64,000 nucleotides of DNA from Lutibacter sp. A64 (lineage in GTDB: Bacteria; Bacteroidota; Bacteroidia; Flavobacteriales; Flavobacteriaceae), in NCBI RefSeq assembly GCF_022429565.1, contig NZ_CP092487.1, positions 3,242,001 through 3,306,000 of the forward strand, given 5' to 3'. Under the pieces are notes generated by a model that made no database searches, was not told the origin of the DNA, and worked only from the letters and a program-made list of their open reading frames with translations. The position numbers were made by a program, and so were the translations under genes. Positions 1 through 7,788 of this stretch are shown one piece after another. The stretch's first letter is position 1, and each line of letters starts with the position of its first letter.

Positions 1-599
1 TTCTAATCATAATTATAACATCAGTCCTAATATATTGAATAGGAATTTCAACATAAAAGAACTTGGTAAGGTTTGGGTTTCTGACATTACCTACATTCGA
101 TGTAAACACAAATGGATTTATTTAACTACTATGATAGATTTAGCTGATAGAAAGATTGTTGGATGGTCTTTAAGCAATGATATGACTGTAGAAAATACAG
201 TTTATAAAGCCTGGGCAAGAGCTAGAAAAAACAGACCCATTTCAGATGATTTTATTTTTCATTCTGATAGAGGGGTTCAATATGCGGCAGGTAAAATGAC
301 TGCTATTTTTAGGCATAATAAAAAGATAAATCAAAGTATGAGTAGAAAAGGTAATTGTTGGGATAATGCAGTAGCTGAATCATTTTTTAAAACAATTAAA
401 TGCGAATTAATTTACAGAAGATCATTCAAAACCTTTATCCAGGCATATAGTCAAATAGATAGTTATATTCATTGGTATAATACTAAAAGAATACATCAGT
501 CTTTAGACTATTTAACTCCTCTAGAAATGGAAATAATATTAAAAAATATCAAAACTAAACGAGCCGCTTAAAAATGTAATCTTTTTTGTAGGAATATCA
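1..599 (+). mobile_element. 3' end of an IS3-family insertion sequence
   Basis: The window opens inside an IS3-type element. Only the downstream part of its transposase and a short right flank are visible. IS3 elements usually end in CA, and a CA occurs at about 598-599, just where the regulator-like frame begins, so the right end probably lies between 572 and 599. I could not define the terminal inverted repeat because the left end is outside the window. Confidence 0.65.
2..571 (+). CDS. IS3-family transposase OrfB (integrase core), 5'-truncated by window edge
   Basis: DDE-type transposase that moves the IS by cut-and-join chemistry. The frame is open from base 2 to a TAA at 569-571, with no stop between the window edge and the TTG at 35, so the true start lies upstream and the internal TTG need not be used. 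The integrase-core acidic residues are visible in SDITYI, HSDRG and AVAESFFKTIK. The C-terminal WYNTKRIHQSLDYLTP signature is typical of IS150/IS3-group OrfB proteins. About 190 residues are present against roughly 270-290 for the family, so the N-terminal HTH part is missing from view. It lies directly upstream of a broken AraC regulator and may have caused that damage. Confidence 0.9.
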   Translation, partial: SNHNYNISPNILNRNFNIKELGKVWVSDITYIRCKHKWIYLTTMIDLADRKIVGWSLSNDMTVENTVYKAWARARKNRPISDDFIFHSDRGVQYAAGKMTAIFRHNKKINQSMSRKGNCWDNAVAESFFKTIKCELIYRRSFKTFIQAYSQIDSYIHWYNTKRIHQSLDYLTPLEMEIILKNIKTKRAA

Positions 600-946
600 A
601 TCCGTTATCAAAATAATGGTTTTTTAGATCAAAACGTTCATCAAAAAAGAGTTTTTTTGTTTTTAGAATTAATGGAAAAAAATTTCTTAAATGAAACAAA
701 TGCTCTTTTTTATGCAAATGAAATTGGAATTAGTGTAAAGCGTTTAATCAGATTTTAAAAGAAAAATTAAATTTAACCGCAAAACAAGTTATTCAGCAAC
801 GGCAAATTACAGAGGCGAAACGAAGGTTGATTAGAGGTGAAAATTCTACTAAAGAACTAGCTTTTCAATTTGGATTTAATTCTATTAGTAGCTTTTCACG
901 ATTTTTTAAAAAAGCGGTAGGAGTAAGTCCTTCAGTTTTTAAGTAA
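573..946 (+). pseudogene. AraC-family regulator remnant, N-terminally truncated and frameshifted
   Basis: Joining two frames rebuilds the C-terminal AraC DNA-binding domain. Frame one, readable from about 573, contains VFLFLELMEKNFLNE and ANEIGISVKRL, then hits a stop at about 756-758. Frame two continues with NQILKEKLNLTAKQV, then FGFNSISSFSRFFKKA and SPSVFK before the TAA at 944-946. The junction is explained by loss of one A: KRLNQIL is expected, but the DNA reads cgtttaatcag rather than cgtttaaatcag. No ligand-binding N-terminal region exists between this remnant and the transposase. I infer a regulator inactivated by the IS and a later single-base deletion. It could once have controlled the neighbouring glycan genes, but this cannot be shown from the window. 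Confidence 0.8.
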
Positions 947-1000
947 CAACATACATATTAATTATTGTGAATATTTTTTATTTTAAGTTGTAAAAGGTTG

Positions 1001-2815
1001 TTAAATTTCTCTAGTAATTTTTATATAATAAGCACCCCAGTCTATTTCTTCTCGATTGGTAAACCAAGCACTCATAGTTGTTTTTCCTTTTGTAAAATTT
1101 CCTTTGAAAGTAACGGATTTATCATTTGGTAATACTTCTTTAGTTTCTTTCCAAGCTCCAATTTTAAGCGTACCTTTTGTAAAGTTTTTAGCAATACCTT
1201 TACTTATAGCTCCAGTTGAAATAGTTTTTTCTCGTCCGTCTATACCAGAGTTAATAGCTAAATCAGATTCAAAAGGCCATCTACTAATTTCAATTTTATA
1301 CGCACCGCTTTGTTCAAAAGCTACAATAAACGTTCCTCCATATGGGTTGTGTTTTCCAGATCTAATAAAGTTTTGGTTCCAAGGTATTTTTGAATCACTA
1401 ATATGTTCGTCGTGGCATGTTATTGTAATGGGGTTTTGTTTATCCGAGCCCACAATAATAACAGGGTATTGGTTGAATTCTTCAGATACGGAGTCCCACC
1501 ATTCATTGTAGTAACCTCTCATTTTATTTACAACCTCCGGTTGTTCGTTTGCAAGATTTTTGGTTTGTGCTGGATCTGTGGAGATATCATATAGTTCTTT
1601 ACCGTTAATTAAGCGCATTTTGTTAGACATTACAGCGCTTTTTCTCCATTTTATAGGTTCTTGAAGGCGTTGAGAGTCTGTTATTACATAATCTCTGTTA
1701 AGTGTTGCGTTTTTATTAAAAAATAAAGGAGATATATCCGTTCCATCAAGTTTTAAATCTGGTAAATCTAGTTGACATAAAGAAGCTAGCGTAGGTAAAA
1801 TATCTATATTAGCAGTAAGTGCATCAATATCTAATCCTCCTTCAATTTTTCCATTTGGATAGCGAATAAAAAATGGGACTCTGTGACCGCCATCATATTC
1901 ACTGTTTTTTGTTCCTTTCATTCCAGCATTAAAGCCATATAGTTTGCCATTAACAGATCTGTAACCAGAGGCTGTGCCATTATCTGTCATAAATATAACG
2001 ATGGTATTGTCTAGAATATTTAATGCTTTTAATTTCTTTTGTAACTTGGTTAAATTATCATCTATATTGGTAATCATTCCGTAAAAAATCTTTTGAAATT
2101 CTGGAATATCTAAATCTTTATATAAGTTGTAATATGACTCTGGAACATTAAATGGGCCATGAGGAGCATTGGTTGAGATGTAGCAAAAGAAAGGTTTGTC
2201 TTTAGTTGTTTCAATATAACTTATAGCTTCATCAAACCAAACATCTGTACAATAACCATTGTATTTAGTAGGAACTCCATTTTTAAAATATGTGTCGTCA
2301 AAATAATCATTTCCCCAATAATCAGGAGTTTGTCCCACACCACCACCACCATGGTTTACAGTATATTTAAAACCTTTATCTTGTGGTCGAGAAGGGTAGG
2401 TGTCGCCCAAGTGCCATTTACCAAACATTCCAGTTTCATATCCATTATCTTTAAAAACCTGAGCTATGGTAACTTCTTTTTCTCGAAGTATAGAAACGCC
2501 TCCAATAGTATGCCATACACCTACGCGGTTTGCGTATCTACCAGTTAAAAGTCCTGATCGAGATGGTGCACACGTTGGACCTACATGAAAATCGGTTAAT
2601 CGTATAGATTCATCATGTAATTTATCCATAGCAGGTGTCTTAATAAGCTTGTTGCCATGAGCGGCAATATCACCATAACCTTGATCGTCTGTAATTACAA
2701 TTATAACATTAGGCTGTATTTTTCTTTTGTTAAGAATCCTGTTTTTATTCTGAGAAATAGATGGCAGTGTAAAGTATAAAGAGGTAATTATTGCTATTAA
2801 AATTCTTTTATTCAT
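1001..2815 (-). CDS. Secreted S1-family sulfatase (arylsulfatase A-like) with C-terminal extension
   Basis: Formylglycine-dependent sulfatase expected to remove sulfate esters from a glycan in the periplasm or outside the cell. I choose the ATG at 2815 rather than 2842 because it starts a clean signal peptide (MNKRILIAIITSLYF, ending near SISQ). From this start the protein has 604 residues. The metal-binding DDQGYGD lies at residues 43-49. The maturation motif CAPSR has its Cys at residue 82, followed by GLLTGRY. The C-terminal 130 residues, after the usual DPAQTKNLANEQPE segment, form a beta-rich extension seen in several Bacteroidota arylsulfatases. It stands alone on the minus strand, divergent from the GH20 genes. 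The sulfated sugar it acts on cannot be told from sequence. Confidence 0.88.
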   Translation of the reverse strand: MNKRILIAIITSLYFTLPSISQNKNRILNKRKIQPNVIIVITDDQGYGDIAAHGNKLIKTPAMDKLHDESIRLTDFHVGPTCAPSRSGLLTGRYANRVGVWHTIGGVSILREKEVTIAQVFKDNGYETGMFGKWHLGDTYPSRPQDKGFKYTVNHGGGGVGQTPDYWGNDYFDDTYFKNGVPTKYNGYCTDVWFDEAISYIETTKDKPFFCYISTNAPHGPFNVPESYYNLYKDLDIPEFQKIFYGMITNIDDNLTKLQKKLKALNILDNTIVIFMTDNGTASGYRSVNGKLYGFNAGMKGTKNSEYDGGHRVPFFIRYPNGKIEGGLDIDALTANIDILPTLASLCQLDLPDLKLDGTDISPLFFNKNATLNRDYVITDSQRLQEPIKWRKSAVMSNKMRLINGKELYDISTDPAQTKNLANEQPEVVNKMRGYYNEWWDSVSEEFNQYPVIIVGSDKQNPITITCHDEHISDSKIPWNQNFIRSGKHNPYGGTFIVAFEQSGAYKIEISRWPFESDLAINSGIDGREKTISTGAISKGIAKNFTKGTLKIGAWKETKEVLPNDKSVTFKGNFTKGKTTMSAWFTNREEIDWGAYYIKITREI

Positions 2816-3145
2816 TAGGTGCAGTATTAGGACTTTTGGCAATTTTAATATGAATTTTTAATAAAAAAAACATAAATTGGTTTAACAAAGGTGTTTAAAA
2901 TTATTAAATAATCATATTTTTTTATCAAAAATTTTTAAGCTGTAACTTGTGTAAATCTTTGGTCTATAATTAGATGTTATTGGTCGAAAAATTAGCTATT
3001 AACACTAAAAAAAAATTATTTTTATATCAATGGTAAAACCTATTTAAATTGAAGGAAGTTTTTTTAAAACAAAATATACTTTAATATTATTTTGGGTTTT
3101 AACTCAAATAAAAGAACCTAATAGACTAAAAATTAACTTAACAAA
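2816..3145. other. AT-rich divergent intergenic region
   Basis: This 330-bp spacer separates the minus-strand sulfatase from the plus-strand GH20 pair, so it should hold two divergent promoters. I found no exact TAnnTTTG -7 box on either strand, only near matches such as tattattttg at about 3085-3095. No RNA gene or small ORF with convincing features was seen. Confidence 0.5.
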
Positions 3146-5503
3146 ATGATTAATAATAAAAGAAGTATAAAAAAAAGAATTTTAGAGAGCTTATTGTTTT
3201 CGTTAATACTATTTGTTTCGTGTACAAAAAATGAACTTAAAGTAGGAGAAACGTCAGTAATACCTTTACCAGTAGAGTTAACTACTAGTAGTGAAGGTTA
3301 TTTTGTAATATCAGAAAAAACCACAGTTTCTGTAACTAATAAAGAACAATTAAATATAGTTACTAATTTTTTTAAGAAATTTGAGAAGGTGGCTGGATTT
3401 ACCCCAGAAATTGGTATAGAAAAAGCTAAAGCAAATATTGTTTTTAGTGTAGATGCAACTTTAGAGGATGAAGCATACGAACTTGTTGTTGAGGAAAATA
3501 CTATTGCTGTAAAATCGGGTTCTGGAGCTGGTTTTTTCTATGCTATGCAAAGTCTAGGTCAGTTATTACCTGTATCTTTTTATTCAGAAAAAGTACAACC
3601 AAATACAGATTGGGGAATTCCTATTGTTACAATTAAAGATAAACCTGCTTTTAAGTGGAGAGGTTATATGTTAGATGTTTCTAGGCATTTTTTTGATAAA
3701 GAGCAGATTAAAGATGTAATAGATTTTATGGCAGAAGTAAAATTAAATCGTTTTCATTGGCATTTGTCAGATGATAATGGGTGGCGTATAGAAATTAAAC
3801 AATACCCAAAATTAACAGAAGTTGGAGCATGGCGTGTAGATTATAATGCTAAAGATGAAAATACTTCAAATTGGTGGGGAAGACCAAGGCAAAAAGAAGG
3901 AGAAAAGGCAACCTATGGAGGCTTTTATACGCAAGAGGATATTAAAGAAATTGTAGCTTATGCTAAAGAAAAATATATAGAAATTATTCCAGAAATAGAT
4001 ATGCCAGGACATTCATTGGCAGCTGTTGCTTCATATCCAGAAATTTCATGTTCTGAGGGACCTTTTTATGTGGGAACAGGTGGAGTAGTTAGAAATAACA
4101 CATACTGCCCGGGTAAAGAAAGTACTTTTGAATTTATTGAAAATGTATTAGGAGAGGTAATGGATTTGTTTCCTTTTGAGTATATGCATATTGGAGGTGA
4201 CGAATGTAATAAAGAGGCTTGGGCGGTTGATCTAGATTGTCAGAAACGCATGAAAGAAGAAAACCTTAGTGATTTACACGAATTACAAAGTTATTTTATT
4301 AAAAGGGTTGAGAAAATAGTGAATGCCCATAATAAAAATATGATTGGCTGGGATGAAATATTAGAAGGTGGCTTGGCGCCAAATGCAACCGTAATGTCTT
4401 GGCGTGGTGAAAAAGGGGGGATTGCAGCTGCAAGACATGGAAATGATGTTATTATGACGCCTTCCAAATATTGTTATTTAGATTTAAAACAAGGAGACGA
4501 TGATTTAGAGCCGAATTTAGGATATGCTTACTCTTTTTTGAAAGATACTTATAACTACAAAATAATTTCAGATAGTTTAACAACTGAACAAGGAAAACAC
4601 GTTTTAGGAATACAAGGTAATTTGTGGACTGAGTCTATTACCAATTGGAGTCAGTTAACTTATATGACTTTTCCGCGTTTGTATGCAGTTGCAGAAAATG
4701 GGTGGACAGCTCAAGAAGCTAAAGATTGGAATGGTTTTACAGAGAGGTTATTAACTCAAATGAAACGATTAGAAGAAAAAGGTGAGCGTTTTGCAACCAG
4801 TGCATATAATGTTAGAATAAACCATCAAGGACATAAAGCGGGCTTTATTGATATTTCGCTTAAAACCGAAGTAGATGGACTTGATATTTATTACACATTA
4901 GATGGTAGTGAGCCTTCTTTGAATTCAATAAAATACGAAAAGCCATTTGTAATAAAAAACACAACAACCATTAAAGCAACCTCGTTTAAAAAAGATGAAC
5001 AAATAGGTAATATTTCAGAAAAAAAATTCCCTATTCATAAAGCAATAGGTGCAGAGGTGGTTTTTCATTCTCCATTAATTAAAGAGAAAAAAGCAACGTA
5101 TGGTTTGGTCGATTTAAACTATGCTAAATTAAATAGAGGAGATAGAAAGTGGAATGAATTTTTGAGCGATTTAGATGTAGATTTAGTGTTTAAAGAACCT
5201 AAAGAAATTTCATCTGTAGAAATAACAAGCCTTAGATTTACCAATTCAAGTGTTTATGTTCCAGAATATATAGAAGTTTATGGATCGGTAGATGGAGTTT
5301 CGTTTACCAAATTAGCAGAAGTTAAACAACTAGAAAAAAGTCATATTCAAGGTAGAAATAAAGTTAAAACAATAATTAATTTTGATAAAACAGTATTAAA
5401 ATCAATAAAAATAAAAGCAAAAAGCGTGAATCCAATACCTACTGGACATCGTAGAGAAGGAGGATCTTCAAGAATTTTAATTGATGAACTAGTTGTTTTT
5501 TAA
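3146..5503 (+). CDS. GH20 beta-N-acetylhexosaminidase lipoprotein
   Basis: Exo-acting hydrolase releasing terminal beta-linked GlcNAc or GalNAc by substrate-assisted catalysis. The signal peptide ends in a lipobox (LFVSC, Cys26), so it should be membrane-anchored. An N-terminal GH20b-like domain spans about 35-165. The catalytic barrel follows, with WHLSDDNGW near 205 and the catalytic Asp-Glu pair D352-E353 in HIGGDE. A chitobiase-type C-terminal domain (YYTLDGSEPS) sits near 575, followed by an F5/8-type C-like beta-sandwich of about 130 residues that may bind sugar. At 785 residues it is a full multi-domain member. It is followed 23 bp later by a second, closely related GH20 gene. The exact linkage specificity is not determinable here. 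Confidence 0.92.
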   Translation: MINNKRSIKKRILESLLFSLILFVSCTKNELKVGETSVIPLPVELTTSSEGYFVISEKTTVSVTNKEQLNIVTNFFKKFEKVAGFTPEIGIEKAKANIVFSVDATLEDEAYELVVEENTIAVKSGSGAGFFYAMQSLGQLLPVSFYSEKVQPNTDWGIPIVTIKDKPAFKWRGYMLDVSRHFFDKEQIKDVIDFMAEVKLNRFHWHLSDDNGWRIEIKQYPKLTEVGAWRVDYNAKDENTSNWWGRPRQKEGEKATYGGFYTQEDIKEIVAYAKEKYIEIIPEIDMPGHSLAAVASYPEISCSEGPFYVGTGGVVRNNTYCPGKESTFEFIENVLGEVMDLFPFEYMHIGGDECNKEAWAVDLDCQKRMKEENLSDLHELQSYFIKRVEKIVNAHNKNMIGWDEILEGGLAPNATVMSWRGEKGGIAAARHGNDVIMTPSKYCYLDLKQGDDDLEPNLGYAYSFLKDTYNYKIISDSLTTEQGKHVLGIQGNLWTESITNWSQLTYMTFPRLYAVAENGWTAQEAKDWNGFTERLLTQMKRLEEKGERFATSAYNVRINHQGHKAGFIDISLKTEVDGLDIYYTLDGSEPSLNSIKYEKPFVIKNTTTIKATSFKKDEQIGNISEKKFPIHKAIGAEVVFHSPLIKEKKATYGLVDLNYAKLNRGDRKWNEFLSDLDVDLVFKEPKEISSVEITSLRFTNSSVYVPEYIEVYGSVDGVSFTKLAEVKQLEKSHIQGRNKVKTIINFDKTVLKSIKIKAKSVNPIPTGHRREGGSSRILIDELVVF

Positions 5504-5526
5504 ACATTATAATAAAAATAGATAAA

Positions 5527-7158
5527 ATGAAACATTTACTTTTAATAACACTGTGCCTAATAATTAATTCCTGTTCAAATAAATATGAAACTGTAGTTAA
5601 TTCTGAAGAAGATTATTTAATAATACCTAAACCTACATCATTAGAAATTTCTACAGGTAAATTTTTGATAGATTCAAATACAAAAATTATTGGAGAGGAG
5701 ATATTAGAAAATGAAGGAAATTACCTTTCAAACTTGTTAAGTGAAGTGGCAGGTGTAACTGTTCCTTTTACCAATGAAACAAAAACAAAAGGAAATATTT
5801 TATTAAAGCTAGATTCAAATATAACAAATAGTGAAGGGTATGAATTGTCAATTAATTACAATCAAATTACAATAGCAGGTAAAACTACTAAAGGCGTGTT
5901 TTATGGTATACAAACTTTAAATCAGCTTATTCCGTTAACTAAAGAAGCTAATAGTGAAGTTTTAATTCCTGCGGCAACTATTACAGATAGTCCAAGATAT
6001 GCGTATAGAGGAATGCATTTAGATGTAGCGCGTCATTTTTTTCCTGTACAGTTTGTAAAAAAATATATAGACATACTAGCAATGCATAAAATGAATACGT
6101 TTCATTGGCATTTAACCGAAGATCAAGGTTGGCGAATTGAAATTAAAAAATATCCAAAGTTAACAGAGGTTGGGAGTATTAGAAAAGAAACAATTGTAGG
6201 ACATGGTAACACTTGGAAAAAATCAGATGTAAAATATGATGGAACACCTTATGGAGGTTTTTATACACAAGAAGATGTAAAAGAAATTGTTGCATATGCC
6301 GCAGAAAGGTATGTAACTGTTATTCCTGAAATTGAACTTCCAGGGCATGCATTGGCTGCAATTGCAGCTTACCCAGAACTGGGAAATACAGGAGAACAAT
6401 ACGAAGTTGGTACTAGGTGGGGTGTTTTTCCAGAAATTTATGCGCCAAGTGAAGAAACTTTTAAATTTTTAGAAAATGTTTTATCAGAAGTTGTTGAATT
6501 ATTTCCTAGTAAACTAATTCATATTGGTGGAGATGAAGCGCCAAAAACACAATGGGAAAATAGTAAATTAGCTCAAGAGGTAATTAAAAGAGAGGGTTTG
6601 AAAAATGAACATGAGTTACAAAGCTATTTTATTAAAAGAATTGAAAAATTTTTAAACTCAAAAGGTCGAAATATTATTGGATGGGATGAAATTTTAGAAG
6701 GTGGTTTAGCACCAAATGCAACAGTAATGTCCTGGAGAGGTGAAAAAGGAGGTATAGAAGCAGCAAAAATGCACCATAATGTAATAATGACGCCAACTAA
6801 ATACTGTTATTTCGATTTTTATCAAACTAAAAATAGAGAAAATGAACCGCTTGCTATTGGTGGTAAAACAACTGTAGAAGATGTCTATAGTTATGAACCT
6901 ACTCCTAAAGAGTTAACCGAAGAAGAAAGTAAGTATGTTTTGGGGGCTCAAGGAAATGTTTGGTCAGAATATATAAAAACTCCAGAACATGTAGAATATA
7001 TGATTTTACCTAGATTAACAGCTTTGTCTGAAGTTGTTTGGTCTTCTAAAGATTCTAGAAATTGGGGTGATTTTCAAAAACGCCTAAAAAAAATAGTATT
7101 GAAATATGATGAAATGGATTTAAATTATGCAACACATAGTTTAAGTATAGATGAATAA
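5527..7158 (+). CDS. GH20 beta-N-acetylhexosaminidase lipoprotein, paralogue of the upstream gene
   Basis: Predicted exo-beta-N-acetylhexosaminidase with lipobox INSC (Cys16). The GH20b-like N-domain is followed by the catalytic barrel with WHLTEDQGWR near 195 and the Asp-Glu pair D336-E337 in HIGGDE. It lacks the chitobiase-type and F5/8-like C-terminal domains of its neighbour and ends soon after the barrel (543 residues). Long stretches around WDEILEGGLAPNATVMSWRG match the upstream protein almost exactly, which points to a tandem duplication followed by domain loss or gain. The two genes are 23 bp apart and probably co-transcribed. The transcript is followed by a 630-bp gap containing inverted repeats. 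Confidence 0.92.
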   Translation: MKHLLLITLCLIINSCSNKYETVVNSEEDYLIIPKPTSLEISTGKFLIDSNTKIIGEEILENEGNYLSNLLSEVAGVTVPFTNETKTKGNILLKLDSNITNSEGYELSINYNQITIAGKTTKGVFYGIQTLNQLIPLTKEANSEVLIPAATITDSPRYAYRGMHLDVARHFFPVQFVKKYIDILAMHKMNTFHWHLTEDQGWRIEIKKYPKLTEVGSIRKETIVGHGNTWKKSDVKYDGTPYGGFYTQEDVKEIVAYAAERYVTVIPEIELPGHALAAIAAYPELGNTGEQYEVGTRWGVFPEIYAPSEETFKFLENVLSEVVELFPSKLIHIGGDEAPKTQWENSKLAQEVIKREGLKNEHELQSYFIKRIEKFLNSKGRNIIGWDEILEGGLAPNATVMSWRGEKGGIEAAKMHHNVIMTPTKYCYFDFYQTKNRENEPLAIGGKTTVEDVYSYEPTPKELTEEESKYVLGAQGNVWSEYIKTPEHVEYMILPRLTALSEVVWSSKDSRNWGDFQKRLKKIVLKYDEMDLNYATHSLSIDE

Positions 7159-7252
7159 TAGATAGAGTACCTAACTCTATTTAAAAAGTAGCTTAAAATT
7201 AACCTATTTAAAGTAGTTTAGGCTAATTATAACTCAATATCACAAAATAAAT

Positions 7253-7327
7253 AGGCTATCTAAAAGTTTTATTATTGTTAATTAGAATTAAATTTGGATT
7301 AATATTCCGAGATTTTTTAGATAGCCT
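7253..7327. repeat. 13-bp perfect inverted repeat, possible terminator or small element
   Basis: aggctatctaaaa at 7253-7265 is the exact reverse complement of ttttagatagcct at 7315-7327, with 49 nt between them. It lies about 95 bp after the GH20 stop codon. It could be a long-loop terminator for the GH20 pair or the end repeats of a tiny mobile remnant. The loop is long for an intrinsic terminator. Confidence 0.5.
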
Positions 7328-7621
7328 TATTTAATAGTTAAAAAATAAAAACAGGTAAATTTAGGTTGGCTTTTTTACATTAACTTAAGCTGTTTTAATT
7401 TTAATTGTTTATTTTTAAATGTTTTCAAAGCAACTTTATTATAATCCTTCTCTTAGTTGTTTGCTTCAAAATTAATGGCGTGTAAAAAACAAATATTTAA
7501 AGTTGCTATAATAGCCGGCAATTATATTTATTTCTTGTTAAGCAAAACTGCCAATAAAGTGGTATTTTAGATGCTAAAATGTAAAATTTAGCAATATTAT
7601 AACGTTAAAGAAACACAAAGA

Positions 7622-7646
7622 GGTTAAAAACTTTGCTTTTTTAACC
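7622..7646 (+). terminator. 9-bp hairpin, attenuator- or terminator-like
   Basis: ggttaaaaa (7622-7630) pairs perfectly with tttttaacc (7638-7646) around a 7-nt loop. No clean T-run follows directly, so termination strength is doubtful. It overlaps the upstream side of the candidate promoter at 7658, so an operator role is equally possible. Confidence 0.3.
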
Positions 7647-7665
7647 CAACACCTTTTTAAATTTG
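7632..7665 (+). promoter_or_regulatory. Candidate Bacteroidota promoter for the 22-gene unit
   Basis: taaatttg at 7658-7665 is an exact match to the TAnnTTTG -7 consensus, and tttg at 7632-7635 is a possible -33 element 22 nt upstream. Transcription would start near 7672, giving a leader of about 115 nt before the first gene. The genome is AT-rich, so chance matches are common. Confidence 0.35.
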
Positions 7666-7788
7666 TTATTAGTCGAATTAATTTTAGTTGGTGTTTTTTT
7701 ATTCTTTACTTTATAACACTTGTTATAGAATAAAATATAGAGAATACTATAGTTTCTATGCTTGTTAATTGTTGAAAATTAAGGGAAA

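Larger units (their letters stand above)
7159..7788. other. 630-bp gene-free region ahead of the 22-gene unit
   Basis: No credible ORF or RNA gene is seen. The stretch holds a 13-bp perfect inverted repeat with a 49-nt spacer (7253-7327), a 9-bp hairpin (7622-7646) and a possible promoter box (7658-7665). Two imperfect direct copies of a ctatttaaa..gtag..tta motif lie near 7177-7225. It is the only long gap ahead of a 37-kb same-strand gene series, so the main promoter and any operator should lie here. Confidence 0.55.

Noticed and set aside
1056-1511. Plus-strand ORF antisense to the minus-strand sulfatase
   Set aside because: It lies wholly within the sulfatase gene, has no recognisable domain, and the sulfatase frame is strongly supported by motifs.
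2330-2548. His/Ser-rich ORF opposite the sulfatase active-site region
   Set aside because: Antisense reading of the conserved CAPSR and GGGG regions, not a gene.
2816-2842. Longer start for the minus-strand sulfatase
   Set aside because: The ATG at 2842 adds nine residues ahead of a normal signal peptide; the ATG at 2815 gives a standard leader.
7159-7788. Possible small RNA or riboswitch in the long gap
   Set aside because: Only simple hairpins are visible; no conserved aptamer core or tRNA-like fold was recognised.
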